Source: Glebionis coronaria (Eukaryota; Streptophyta; Magnoliopsida; Asterales; Asteraceae). Taken from it: a stretch of 64,000 bases of DNA. The stretch covers positions 599,883,452 through 599,947,451 of the forward strand of contig CM046880.1 in NCBI GenBank assembly GCA_025667525.1, read 5' to 3'. Below are positions 25,020-36,871 of the stretch, one piece after another (the first letter of the stretch is position 1; every line of letters starts with the position of its first letter). The notes under the pieces are model-generated. The model did no database searches, was not told the DNA's origin, and was given only the letters and a program-made list of their open reading frames with translations. The translations under genes and the position numbers were made by a program.

Positions 25020-25658
25020 TAGTGAAGTATTGGTGCAAGTATTAAATGTTAAAAAATAATTCCCATCAAAAGCCAAAGAAATTTCATTTTTGATAAAAGT
25101 CATTTTATCCCTTTACTAAAGTACAATTAAACCTCCCACTAATTTTAAAACTTCCCTAATTTTCCGGTAACCCCATAAAACGGATATACCACCACCATAA
25201 GCTGCCACGCGCCTCTACGCGCCGGCGACCTTACATTCTCCGACGAGTTTAATCACCACCACCACCACGGATATCTACTTTCCTCTCGACCAAAACACCT
25301 CTGACCCATAATTTTAATTCCGCCACGCGCCTTCACGCGTCAGCATTATATTCCGGCTAAAGTTTTTATTTCTTATTTTTCCGGTGACCCAAGTTTTCTT
25401 GTCGGAAACGGCCGCCTGTACCTCCCACTGGTGACCGGAATTTATTTTCCGGCAGTACCTCAGTATATTTCTTTATAGAGTCTTGTTTTTTTAGCTTAGT
25501 TTACGTTCTGTATCGTTCTCCTTTTAGCTTCTAGTGCCTTAGACTTTCGCCTTGTTTTCTCCAGGGTAGGCGTTAGATAAAGACCAAGCTAGTAGCTTTT
25601 GTTTCTCAAACACTTTTTTACATAAACTCTTTCGTTCGACCATATAGTACTAGTTCCA
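25020..25658 (+). promoter_or_regulatory. TNL1 upstream region shared with other TNL copies
   Basis: The block from about 25045 to 25370 matches two tandem copies upstream of TNL3 (57562-58010, 58184-58632). Part of it also precedes the LRR relic on the minus strand (53041-53150). Shared words include AAGTACAATTA, CATAAAACGGATATACCACC, CCACGCGCCT and TTATATTCCGGCTA. This conservation suggests the promoter and leader of the TNL family. A weak TATA-like TTTATAGAG lies at 25472. Confidence 0.6.
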
Positions 25659-28600
25659 ATGTCCTCCAACAAGAGATTACGTCTATCCTATCCTTCATTC
25701 GTAACTCCAGGGGCGTCCACTTCAACTTCATTTGTTCAAACTAGGTTTAAGTATGACGTGTTTATTAGCTTCAGGGGTGAGGACACTCGGAAAACCTTTG
25801 TCAGCCATCTTTATGAAGCTCTTAAGCAAAAAGGAATTCAAACCTACAAGGATGATGAGAAAATGAAACAAGGGAAAACTATCGACAACCAGCTTGTTCA
25901 AGCTATTAGAGACTCGAGATTTTTCATAATTGTTTTCTCAAAGAGCTATGCTTCTTCGTCTTGGTGCTTGGACGAGCTTGTTGAGATCATGGACCGTCAA
26001 AAGAGTGGCAAACAGACTGCCTATCCCGTCTTTTTTGATGTGGAACCCACCCAAGTTCGCAAACAAAGTGGGACAGTAAAAGATGCCTTTGCCAAACACG
26101 AAAAGAATGAAGCTGCGGAAAAATGGGCAGAGGCTTTGAAAGAAGTATCAAATCTGGCTGGGTGGGAGTTGAAGGCGATCGCTAATGGGTAATTACTCGA
26201 CATATCTCCACTTTTGATATTCGTTACTTTTGTTTCATCAAACTAGCTAGTATTGTGTTACATGGAATTAATTGGTATATATATAACTATATACTAGCAT
26301 GGTGCCCGCGTTGCTAGAGTACTTGTGGGTTTGCTTTTTACTAGATCCGGTGGTCTAGTTGGGTGGTAGATGGTGGTAGCCATGGTTAGTTAGAGAGAGA
26401 AAGGTTGGATGTAGGTGTTTCTAGAGAGAGAAAGAGAGAGAAAGACAATGTATAAAATGAAAAGAGAAAAACACAATCAACAACAGCCTACCCTACATGT
26501 GGGCTTGATGGGTTATATGTTTATATATTGGATCACGAGCCCATACTAGATGTATCTCGTTGGAGTGACTGATCCTTCCTAAATACGTAAAAACGTATTT
26601 CCAACAATCTCCCCCTAAGGGAGGTCGCTCCAAGAGACAAAGTCCTAAATAGTCTATAGCTCGTGATCTATGCTAACAATGATGTGACCGAGACTTTCTT
26701 TGGAAAAACGTATTTCCAACAGTACTTGGTAATGATTTATGAAGCAAACGAATGTTACTATCTTTCATATTAAGTTTGTATTCGCATTAATTCAAAATGG
26801 TTAAAAAGCTAAGTCAAAATAAAAAAAAACTAATAGGTAATAAAATTTATTGAAATAGATATTTAATTAAAGATCGTAAGATTTTAAAAAATATATTGTG
26901 AATTTAGATTATGAAAATAATAAATAAATAAAAAGATTGATTTAAAAAAAAATATATATTATTTTAATAAGTTGTTATAAAAGTTTGTTACAAAAAATTG
27001 TTAATGTGAAGAAGATATATCTAACAACTTGCTTTCAAAAGTTTGTCACAAAAAGTCTTAAAATTTAGCTTTTCAAAAGTTTGTTACAAAAGTCCCAAAT
27101 GCTTTATAATATAGTAAGATAAGATAAGATATGTTATATATATATCTAAAACATTGTTTGTGTTTGGGATTAAGTCGTAGAATAGCAATGTACTTTCCGA
27201 AATATACCGATGTGGTACGTGTACTGTTATAAAGTTGTACAATAGCAACGAACTTTCGTAAGTGTTCCAATCTGTACATACATTTGGGTGACGTGTCATG
27301 TTATAAATGGTGCCACGTGTCAACCTTTCATGGATGACACGTCATTAAAATATTGATAATTGAACACTTATGAAAGTTCGTTGCTATTTTACAATTTTTT
27401 AAGAGTACACTTATCAAATCAGTACATTTCAAAAAGTACATTGCTATTTATGACTTAATCCCTTTATGTTTTTAGACTTTGCTAAACAGAACCTTTTTTT
27501 TTTTTTTTTTTCTTTTTGGTAACCGTGATTTCCGACTCATTGGCCGACTAATCCACGGGGTTTGAGCCCACCACCACACAGACACAAACCAGGTAAAGCC
27601 CTCCCTTTTCAGGAGGTTGGCGTGGCCACTTCAAGGTTGTTTGCACCTAGTGGGAATTGAACTTGAGACCTCACACACTTTGGAGTGATAGCCACAAATT
27701 TTTTGCCACTAGGCCACCCTTGAGTGGTTTAAACTGAACCTTCTTCCCGTATACACACAGGCACGAAGCTAAATTCATCAAAAAAATTGTTGAAGAAATT
27801 TCGCTAGAGTTACGTTTCATCAATTTTGGCTTTGATGAAAAGTTAGTCGGCATGGAAACTCGAGTGAAGGATGTTGTTTCATCTTTAGAAGTTGGTATTG
27901 ATGTAGTTCGCATGTTAGGGATCAAGGGCATGGGAGGGGCCGGGAAGACAACTACAGCGAGAGCTGTTTTTGACCATCTTTGTGCTGATTTTGAAGCTAA
28001 AATCTTTGTTGAGAATGTGAGAGAAGTTTCAAAAGCCTCTATGTTTGGTTTGAAGAATTTACAAGAACAAGTCCTTTCAAAAATGCTAAAGGAACAAATC
28101 ACTCTAGATAGTGTTAATGATGGAAAAAACATGATGAAAAGGAGGATGTGCCATATAAAGGTTCTTCTTGTCCTAGATGATGTGGATCACATTGACCAAC
28201 TTGAAGCGTTAGCCGGTGAGCCTAACTGGTTTAAGCATGGAAGTAGAATTATCATTACAACCAGAGATGAGCAAGTGTTGGAAGCTCACAGAGTGAACTT
28301 GATTCGTGATATCGATCTCTTATTAGACAAGGAAGCAATTTGTCTTTTCAGTAAGTTTGCATTTGGAAGGGAGACTCCATCTCAAGTATATGAAGAGCTA
28401 TCACGAAAAGTTGTGCGTTATGCTGCCGGTCTTCCCTTGACGGTCAAAGTCCTAGGTTCATTTCTTTGTGGTAAAAATAAGGATGAATGGACAGATGCCA
28501 TAAAAAGACTAGAAAAAATTCCCTTAAAGGAGACTCTAGAAAAGCTAGAATTAAGCTATATGAGTCTAGAGGATGATTATAAGGAAATATTTCTCGACAT

Positions 28601-30917
28601 TGCATGCATATTGAAAGGCAAGTCTAAAGAAGATGCAATCAGAATTCTTGAATGCTGTGGATTTCATGCTAGAATTGGTTTAAAAGTTCTTCAGCAGAGA
28701 TCTCTCATAACTATTGAATATGGGGGCTTGGGCATGCATGACCATATAGAAGAAATGGGAAAGAACATTGTTCGTCGCTCGCACCTCGATGAGCCTAACA
28801 AACATAGCCGACTGTGGATTAGTGAGGAAATTGAAGATATATTGGCTAATAACATGGTAAAGATCAGTTTTCTTGTAACTGGAGATCACTAATACATTTT
28901 AATTTGTTCTCACATCTGACATGATTTTTCTGGACACTGTTTTTGGATTGCAGGGTACTAAAGCAACAAGATGTCTAAGACTTGATATGTCGAGAGGAAA
29001 TTCAAGAATTCTTATGAATGGTCTTAGAAAAATGAAGAAACTTAGATATCTTGATGTGAATTTTGTGACTAATCATGGTAGCAATATTTGGAATAGCAAT
29101 ATTTGGAATAGCAATATTCAGAATAGCAATATTTTGAATAGCAATATTCAGAATAGCGATATTCAGAATTTTGATGATACCAGCCAATACTTTCCAAATT
29201 CATTAAAATATTTAAAATGTTCCTATTACCCTTTCTTGTATTTACCCAAAACATTTCAACCAGAAAATCTTGTTGGACTTGAAATGGAGTTAAGTAGAAG
29301 ATTGGTACAACTTTGGGAAGACGGAGAAAAAAAGGTAGAATAATTGTTGATTGGTTGTTTTGCATAATTCGTATTAATGCTAGTAATTTATTGGTTTGTT
29401 AGTACGCTAATATAATTTTTTTTGTCTCTTATTTTTGCTGGCAGGTTCTTAAAAAAATCAAATTCATTTTACTCCGCGAGTCAAACTTGACGACTTTTGA
29501 CTTTCGGATTACTCCAAATCTCGAGACGTTATCTCTAAATTCTTTTGATTTAAAAGAACTTTGTATGCCCGTTAGTTGTCAAAAGCTCAAGTACCTGTGT
29601 ATTACTAACGCACGTCTAATAACCTTTAACCTTGGGTTGACTCCAAATATCGAGACATTATCTCTTCGTAATTGTGCTGATTTTGAAGAACTACACGTGC
29701 CTTTTGCATGTCTAAATTTCAAATTCCTCGACCTTAGTTTTTCAAGGTTGGGGAGCCTTGACCTTGAGCTGATTCCAAATCTTGAGAGGTTAGATCTTAG
29801 AGGATGTGATAAGTTGGTAAAAATTAACGCTCCTGTCGGATGTCTGAAAAAAGTTGCTTACTTAGACTTACGTGGTTGTTTGAGGTTTCCCACATTTGTG
29901 TTTGGCGGTGGATGTGAGCCAAAGGTTAATTGTTCTTCAGCTACTTTACAACTTTTTGGTGAGTCCCTAGATTTATGCCGATTGCACCCCAACAGTAATC
30001 TCCCAAAGTTTCGGTTTCAATGTGATTACGAAGAATATCTGCCGTCATCAGTTGGAAATATTGAGAAGCTTATTTCTTTTGGTCTATGTGCTTGCACAGA
30101 CTTAAAGAAATTTTCAGACATCATTTGTAGTTTACAATGTTTACAGAAACTTACACTGAATATTTCGAACATTCCTGTGTTCCCCCAAGATCTTGGCCAG
30201 TTAAAATGTCTAGAAGAGCTATGTTTGTACTCTGAGAAGATAAAATATCTTCCGGATAGCATTTGTATGCTGAAACGTCTCAAATTTCTCAGAATTAATA
30301 ATGGTTATCCTATTGTGAAGCTACCAGATGATCTTGAGAAGTTACCAGAGGATCTTGGCCAATTAGATAGTTTAGAGAAGTTATTTGTGAGTAGCAAGAA
30401 GATTGAATATCTTCCAGATAGCATCTGCATGCTAAAACATTTAAAGTGGCTCTATGTTACAGACTGTTGTCGTCTTGGGAAGTTGCCTAATGACATTGGT
30501 CAATTAGAATCTCTGGAGAGACTAGTTTTAACAGCTACAAGGACTAAACATCTTCCAGATAGTGTTTGTATGTTGAAACATCTGAAGTTTCTCAACGTTA
30601 GTTTTTGTGATCTTCTTGAGAAGTTACCAGAGAATCTTGGACAATTAGAATGTTTGGAGGAGCTATATGTGAATAGTAAGAAAATTGAATATCTTCCAGG
30701 CAGCATCTGCATGCTAAAACGCCTGAAGTGGCTTACTGTCACAGAGTGCTGTCTTCTGAAGTTGCCCGAGAACATTGGCCAGTTAGAATCTCTGGAGATT
30801 CTAGATTTGTCAGCTACAATGATTAAACATATTCCAAATAGCATTTGTATGTTAAAGCATCTGAAGTTTCTCAACCTTAGTCATTGTGCTCTTCTTGAGA
30901 AGGTACCTGAAATCTAG
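25659..30917 (+). CDS. TNL1: TIR-NB-ARC-LRR immune receptor
   Basis: Intracellular receptor of the TNL class, expected to sense pathogen effectors and signal through TIR NADase activity. My exon model is 25659-26188, 27761-28856, 28954-29334 and 29445-30917. All junctions are GT/AG and in phase, giving 1159 aa. The TIR domain (about 31-170) has KYDVFISFRGEDTR and SWCLDEL with the putative catalytic Glu106. NB-ARC has the P-loop GMGGAGKTT (233-241), kinase-2 VLLVLDDVD, RNBS-B GSRIIITTRD, GLPL (400-403) and MHD (502-504). Exon 3 contains a six-unit 15-bp in-frame repeat. Exon 4 encodes LRRs, the later ones near-identical 23-residue units of the IEYLPDSICMLKHLK type. It stops earlier than its paralogues (LEKVPEI). 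The ATG follows the conserved promoter block. Intron 1 is 1572 bp because of insertions. It is intact by eye; expression is unknown. Confidence 0.88.
26294..26730 (-). mobile_element. Helitron end and LTR-type debris in TNL1 intron 1
   Basis: At 26294 the minus strand reads GCAACGCGGGCACCATGCTAG then T, a Helitron-like 3' end. Further in, AAACGTATTTCCAACA (26589-26604) is followed by a TCTCCCCCTAAG tract. On the minus strand that is a purine tract followed by TGTTGGAAATACGT, the layout of a polypurine tract next to a 3' LTR start. The same LTR-like word recurs near 26703. Neither paralogue has this DNA in intron 1. Outer limits are approximate. Confidence 0.45.
27166..27462. mobile_element. 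Mutator-type MITE in TNL1 intron 1
   Basis: Long inverted arms of about 140 bp start GGGATTAAGTC and end GACTTAATCCC, with matching internal words AATAGCAATGTACTTT and AGCAACGAACTTTC. Flanks are TTTGTGTTT and TTTATGTTT, a 9-bp duplication with one mismatch. The TNL2 intron holds the uninserted sequence around ACATTGTTTATGTT. Arm length and 9-bp duplication fit Mutator-like elements. Confidence 0.8.
27496..27729 (-). mobile_element. Full-length tRNA-derived SINE in TNL1 intron 1
   Basis: On the minus strand it begins near GGGTGGCCTAGTGGCAAAAA (box A-like). It carries GAGGTCTCAAGTTCAATTCC (box B-like) and ends in an A-rich tail. The 13-bp target duplication TAAACWGAACCTT flanks it at 27483-27495 and 27730-27742, with one mismatch. 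Its edge is only 31 bp from the splice acceptor of exon 2. Confidence 0.88.
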
Positions 30918-31195
30918 TTTCTCAACCTTAGTCACTGTCACAAAGCATATTTGGAGGTCTGCTATCGCCACACCTCCGGAGCTTCTGCAGTTGTATGAGT
31001 TTTCTTCAGTGACAGAAACCACAACCTCATACGACCTGTCAGTAACATGCACTTTCTTTGTAAAAGGTCTGCTTATAGCTGCATCTTCAGAGCGTCTAAG
31101 TTGTATGATTTTCCTTCGGACAGAAAGACTACAACCCATCACTTTAGGTAAACAGGCACTTTCTTTGTTTTCTAAATTCATTTTTCTCTTATTTT
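30918..31195 (+). pseudogene. Rearranged TNL 3' coding remnant
   Basis: After the TNL1 stop the sequence repeats TTTCTCAACCTTAGTCAYTG. It then carries a degraded copy of the family C-terminus: ELLQLYEFSS, a second copy with AASSERLSCMIF, and the CAGGCACTTTCTTTG 3' flank also seen after TNL2 and TNL3. The paralogues end ELLQLYDFPPQIETxxxDPFK. TNL1 therefore lost its normal C-terminus by a local duplication or rearrangement. Confidence 0.7.
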
Positions 31196-32641
31196 AATAT
31201 CGAATTTGATATTGGCTGTCAATGAAATATTCGAACAAAATAATACAGTCGACAAAAGTTAGATATAGAAAATTTCACGAATGGTCCTTATAGCTTATAC
31301 CAAATTACGAATTGGTATCTAAATATCAAAACGTAGATGAATGGTCTTCAATATAAAACTTGTTACACTTTTGGTCGTGTTAAAGATGTTAGAGTTTCTA
31401 AAAGATGCTAGACGGTACATGGATAAAATGTAACTAGTACCGTTTGCAAAGATTTTCTCCATTGTCAATTGCATTTTAATTTCATACTAATGGCACAATT
31501 CCATATAAGCTAAAATAGTTTCTTGGTTTTTAAGGTGGGACGCTAACCGATACTCTGAATCAAGCAGTGGCGGATCTACATAGTTAGATACAGATTCAGA
31601 TTAAGGTATGCACCATTTGTTAGAGCTATTAATAAATTTGATATTTTCGGGTCACATTTTCGGGTCGGGGTTTTAAGAATTCGGGCCTGCTATGATTGTT
31701 TTATTTTTCGAATCCGATTTATTAGAGTTGATTTGGCTTATGAAGGTTTGCTTTATACGGAATTTAAAGTGAGTTGGTTAGATGAACTGAGTTTTAGTAA
31801 TTTTGTGTGTGTTTGTGCTCTTGGTGGTTTATGTGTGGGAGATTTGGTTTGAAAAAGATTAGAAATCTGTTGTTTCGCAAATCTTACATGTCATGGGTTA
31901 CAAATTTTGGAAAATGTAATTGGTTGCTGAATGTTTAGGTCTGAAATAACATAAAAATGATTAGAAATGGTAGGTTTAGCTAAATAGTAAAAGTGGCACA
32001 ATATCCCCATTTTCACTAAACTGCCATAAATTTGGAAATGCTACATGGTTATACATGAAACGCTTTGTTGCTACCGACTTATATAGATGCATTGTTTTTT
32101 TTAAAAAACTTGGCCGAGTACCCTGTAAAAATACTACCACCGTTGTACATTTGTTTGGAGTATTTGGGAAGCTTGATCATAGTAGTTAGTTTAGACTTGG
32201 ACTTCAGATTTGACTGGCTGAGCATTGGTTCAAAACCGAAATGAACCGAAAACACCCAAACTGAGCAAAACCGAAACAATAGATATTTTAAGCGTATTTT
32301 TCTTGGTTTTAACCCGAAATCGAACCGAGCAATACCGAAAGCCATAAACATACAAAACCGAATTGAAAATGGTCGGTTCGATTTCGGTGGTTCGGTTTTC
32401 AGCTGGTTTTGCTCAGCCCTATCTGAGGCTGTTTCATACTTTATTGTTTGAAATTATGAGTATTTTGGATAGTAATACTGGCATAAGAGAAAAATGCTAG
32501 ACAGTAAATAGACAAGACAAAAATGGATTTTGTTAACTGTCATTACTGTTTTCTTCCATTCTCCATTTTCTCGAATCTGTTTCTTATATTGTTTTAGTGG
32601 CACAAACTCATATCAGACAAATTTTTCTTGTTTTTCAGTTG
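31196..32641. other. TNL1 3' flank, no gene seen
   Basis: 31260-31545 matches the 3' flanks of TNL2 and TNL3 (AATGGTCCTTATAG, then ATTGCATTTTAATTTCATACT, then CTATAAGCTAAA-like). A CAGTGGCGGATCTA word near 31564 is an element-end fragment. Confidence 0.5.
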
Positions 32642-32820
32642 GCAGTCTTATGGATGATGCAAGAACAAATGCAAAGACAATCAGCCCAGTTCCATTACCC
32701 ACCAAGAAGAGAATCTACCGTGAGTTGAAATCCCTTATGTTCAAAAAGACGCGAGTTTCCGTTTTGAGATGAGGACAGATCAAAGGCTCATTGATATCCT
32801 CCTACACCCAACTGCACAAC
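32642..32820 (+). pseudogene. Plastid ribosomal protein uS10c relic
   Basis: After a TTTTTCAG acceptor-like site it reads DDARTNAKTISPVPLPTKKR then IYRELKS. A one-base shift follows, then KDASFRFEMRTDQRLIDILL and HPTAQ. The plastid uS10 family has TNAKTMGPVPLPTKKRI, then KDARFHFEIRTHQRLIDIL, then YPTAQ. The N-terminal part and the last strands are missing. A second copy lies downstream of TNL3 at 62529-62640. Confidence 0.85.
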
Positions 32821-32909
32821 CATTACCTATTTGATACAGCTTATCTATGTGCCAGTGTCGGTTTCAGTTTCAAGGTTAAGCTTTAGAAGTGTATTCCAAG
32901 TCCTCTTTT

Positions 32910-33065
32910 GGTATTAAATGCTGTTATTTATACCTTTGTGTAGTATGTTCGTTACTTCTATCATTGTTGATAAAACGAATGGTGAGTAAAATATTTTGTA
33001 ATGTCATAACCTTGAAATATGTTTCTCCAAGTCACACCTGGTTCTGGTTATTGTTTGCAATCGGA
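32910..33065 (+). repeat. Segment shared with 14140-14300
   Basis: Partner of the diverged duplication at 14.2 kb; carries the same GTAAAATATTTTGTAATGTC core. Confidence 0.6.
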
Positions 33066-33139
33066 ACATGATCATGCCTTTGCATTATGAAGTACATTGA
33101 TTTTGTGCTTCGACTTTATATTGAACTGCTTACTTGAAA

Positions 33140-33290
33140 AAACATTGGGGCATATCAAGGGTTTCAAGTTTGATTCCTACTAGATGCGGTTGGGTGTCTG
33201 GTTTAATCTGGTTTGGGATTGAGTTTGTGTACGTGACTAGTGTAACCCCCTGATTAATCGGTCAAAATGTGAGAAATCATTATAGCTATA
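33140..33290 (+). mobile_element. Diverged SINE copy
   Basis: Keeps TTTCAAGTTTGATTCCTACT (box B-like) and GTAACCCCCTGATTAATCGG followed by GAGAAATCA. These are the landmarks of the SINE at 27496-27729, but with many changes and no clear tail. Confidence 0.5.
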
Positions 33291-33349
33291 GAAAATGAGA
33301 AAAAGATCAGTACTGAAATTACAAACAGAACAGTGAACAAGTTGTGCCA

Positions 33350-33535
33350 TTGGTAATGATTCTACTACGGTGCCACAAATTCGCAAGCTGATCCTAAGTA
33401 ATCGTTGTTGTTCATTGGATTCCGGAGGAACTACTTCGTTAGGATTGAGGAATTGCTGTGATTCTTCCTGAATAGCCTGGATTCTCCCGTCGAGAGTCTC
33501 TTTGAAAGTCTTACCTAAACTCCACTCCATAACCT
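33350..33535 (-). pseudogene. atp4: Mitochondrial atp4 fragment
   Basis: Encodes part of ATP synthase subunit 4 (orf25), normally a mitochondrial gene: EWSLGKTFKETLDGRIQAIQ, EESQQFLNPNEVVPPESNEQ, QRLLRISLRICGTVVESLP. The match stops abruptly after MA, where the nuclear sequence begins. No start region or C-terminus is present. This anchors the surrounding block as mitochondrial-derived. Confidence 0.85.
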
Positions 33536-33594
33536 ACACAAAGAGTAACCGCTCTATGAATATCATCCTAATTCAGGTCTTGTTTCGCACTTAA

Positions 33595-34770
33595 ATGATA
33601 ACTCAAAGCCTTACCTTGACCAGGAAAACCTCGATGACATAATCGTTTATAGTCACTCACTGGAGGTTTGGAACCCTGAGTACAGTGTTGCGCGTGTAGC
33701 AGGAAAAGAGGCTGTACGTGAAAAGGTACTCGGACTAAAGTGCTATTTCTTGGCCATTGGATCAGCAAGGGTGTGATTCAGATGGATCAAGAGAAGATCA
33801 GGTCTGTTTTGGACTGGGAAGTGCCGAAGAAGGAGAGAGCAGGCAGCAGTGGTGAAGCCGGGTGCTCGAAGCAATTTTCTTTTTTTTACGACAAGACAGC
33901 TCAGGAGGAGTAGAAAGTTGCCACAACCTAGGAGGGGTTTATATTATAGGAAGCCAAAAAAACTTGAGCCTTTTTACAAACTTCTTATCTTAAAGGGGGA
34001 GAGCGACAGGACGGCTTCAAGGAGAACGTCGAGACGCCATCAGTTTGGAGCGCGAGGCCAGCAGAGCTTGCTGCAGAGGAGATCCGGTAACTTTTATGAA
34101 TGTGGAGGAGTGGGGCATTTTTCTCGTTACTGTCCCAATGTTCAGACGGACGAATGCTGCTGGGGGAGTGCAGAATAGGACCAGCTGAAGATGGAAGAGT
34201 GCACGTTGTGGAGCCTAGAGCCGGGGAAGCTCTAAAGGTAAGTGAAAGTCGGAAACATTGCGGGGGTTCTGAAGCTTAGGAGAGGAGACAGTTTCGCTGT
34301 CGTTAGATTGTGTGGCAACGTGAGCCAACGCCAGCAGAAAGGAGGAGGAGACGGAAGGCTGTATTCCGAATCTATGCCCGAATTGGACAGTGCAAAGATG
34401 ATCATTGATGCTCGTAGTTCGGATAACATAGCGTCCACGGAGATGGTGGATCAGTTGGGGCTGGGGAAGTGAAAGCAGGACGTATGGTGTGAGGTCGTCC
34501 CTATGTATTACATATCCTACTCGGAAGACCATGGTAATACGAGTAGGGTGTTACCTGCGTAGGGAGAACACCGGTTGACTTTTAACAGCAAACGCGGTTA
34601 TTGCCATCAGAGTTGGCTAAGGAGAAAGGTGTTGGCATAGCATTTCTGGACGTGGAGGAAGAGTCCATAGAATGCTATGCCTTGATAGCAAAGCCAACTA
34701 GCAAAGCCGAGGATCGATGGGATGCCGTAGCTTTAAGAGATAAGGGCTGAGGCAATCGGAAAGGCTTTTT
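33595..34770 (+). mobile_element. Scrambled Gypsy polyprotein debris
   Basis: A reverse-transcriptase piece (DDIIVYSHSLE, then VIQMDQEKIRSVLDWEVPKK) comes first. It is followed by a gag CCHC knuckle (YECGGVGHFSRYCPNV near 34100) and a protease-like piece (IIDARSSDNIASTEMVDQLG near 34395). The normal order is gag, protease, RT, so the pieces have been rearranged. Frames are broken throughout. Confidence 0.65.
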
Positions 34771-36871
34771 TTTTTAGGAAGGAGGCCCCCTCCTATGTTG
34801 TAAAATTTTGTTTGCAAGAGAAAAGAAGCAGCTTTACGACCACAGGCGGATGCTAATCACTTCTTTGACGTGGAGCCAATAGATGTATCTGGTCTGATAC
34901 GGTACAGTAGAATACGAGACAATGGAATGCAATGGGATAGATGGTAGAGGGCTGCCTGCGCCCAAAAGCGATGCTTCACTTGTCCCCTTGTCCATAGGGA
35001 CCTATAAACACCCTTTGGATAGCCTCTTCCATTCTTCAGGATCTACAATACAAAGGTAGTACAGGAATATTCGCCTGTTATCCATCGACTGCTACTTTAG
35101 CCCCTGACTCACCCTCAGTAGACGAACCTTGCGGAGGAGCCTTTAGGCATTGTATTCCCCCTCTCGGTGATGTGGGTGAGAAACCCAAATCAGAAAAGCT
35201 CAGCAAGCCAATGGCTCAACGGTTCTCACCACCCTCCTCTGGCGCAAACACCGTTTGCTGCGCTGCGCTCATCACGAGAAGCCGGGGAACTCTCTTGGGT
35301 GGATCCAGTGCCCAACTACCGACTCCTCCCGGAATTGCGTTATCGGAGCCGAGCCAGGAATGGCCGTTAGTGGACACCCACCTTCACCGGTTAGAGAGGC
35401 CCTCTTTAATACATTAAGAAAAGATGTTCACAGGGGCCAGAAAGACTCGGTCATAGGAACTTAGACCACCTACGCGCTGGTGAAAACCACCTCGACCGGA
35501 TCAGAGTAAACAACAATGTCGAATCAGGCCGCCCCTTGCCTTGAAAGAATTCACACGCGGCCACCAGCTTTCCCAAAATAAGGGGGGATCTGCTGCTTAC
35601 TGCTCACGGAAACATCCGACCTATACTATAAGTCGTCCGCCTATTTTTCTGATCTCCTTTCCTTCTATTAATCATATTTTTGGCTTTGACCCATTCAAGC
35701 TGAAAAATGGGGTTGATGGTGTTGGCTAAAAAAGAGGGAGAGAGGAGAGCCTCGGGGTACGCTCACTTCTGCATTTTTGTTTAGGTTCTCGAGATTCTCA
35801 ATCGCTCTTTTTTTAGTGGGGGGGGGGGGAATAGTGCGTGAATGAAGCATGAAAGAAACACATTGAAAACTATAAAGAAATGCCTGTAAGGTCTTTGGTC
35901 ACTCCTTGGCAGCCTGTCCTAAGTCTAAGAAGCAGGTGACCTCTAATCCACCTGAGGGTGGTAGCAAGGCTACCTCTGAGGGCGATTGGATTAAGGTACA
36001 GAAGAAGGGAAAGGGGAAAGATGTTCTAGATAACAGAGTTTCCGATCTGCCTGTCTCTTCATAAGAGCCCCTTGCTTCCGATAGATGGCTTTCTAACCGG
36101 CCTTAGACTATTCCTTGAGAAAGTGATTGTCGCATACCGGCTTTCAAAGACAGTAGCAATGGCAAGGAGACTAATCCCGATATTCTTTCCCTAGCAATTG
36201 GAGGATTCTATTGATCCAAGACCTGTATGTAGACCTGGGCCTCCCCCGCTTGAAGTTAAGGCCAGAAAGAATTATCTTACCTTTCTCTTCTGTCAGTCTT
36301 TGAAGTTTCCTTTCTTTGAAAACCAAGGATGAAGCTAGAATGTGGAGCTTCCGTAAGAACTGGAAGACTCTTGTATGTACGGTAACCCTATCTTCCGCTA
36401 CTGGTGGACTGTTGCACATAAAGGCCGACAGAAGCAACCTTTCTTAGCGCGCTTTTCAAGCGCTTAGCTTCTGCTAGAAAAAAAAAGGCGGCAAGGCCAT
36501 AAAGTAAGTGAAGTTGCAAGCCTAAGCCAAGAAGGTACGAACGAAGTGACGGGCCCTTTTAGAGATAGGGGGCGGCTTTCTTGTGGTAGTCATTGCGAAC
36601 ATCTCTCCTCTTCTCTTAGCGTGCACAGTTTGCTTACGCCTTAGGCACATCTATCTTTCTTAGTTTCACGCTAGCCTAATGAATTGAATATGAATAAAAG
36701 TCAGTCTTTTAGTAAGCGTATATAAGCAGCTGTTTAGTGTATAAGCAATTCTTTAGTGGTCTTTTGATTTGAGGATTTCACCGGTTACTAATAAAATGTT
36801 TCTTAGGGCTAAACTAGTGTAATAACGGCTAAACGTTTTGACAAAGAGATCGAGGTCTACTTGACTCCGGA

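Larger units (their letters stand above)
33350..36760. other. Nuclear insertion of mitochondrial DNA (NUMT), mosaic
   Basis: GC content is clearly higher than both flanks, and the style (long C/G-rich words, a run of G near 35817-35829, dense short frames) is typical of plant mitochondrial DNA. An atp4 fragment lies at its left edge. Gypsy debris lies at 33595-34770. From about 34960 to 36760 I recognise no gene, although stretches such as GGTACGAACGAAGTGACGGG are in mitochondrial style. The right limit is estimated from the return to AT-rich sequence. Only the atp4 piece is firm; the extent is inference. Confidence 0.6.

Noticed and set aside
34960..36700. Possible plastid or ribosomal RNA gene in the GC-rich block
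   Set aside because: I could not match any rRNA or tRNA fold or known gene; only the mitochondrial style is evident.
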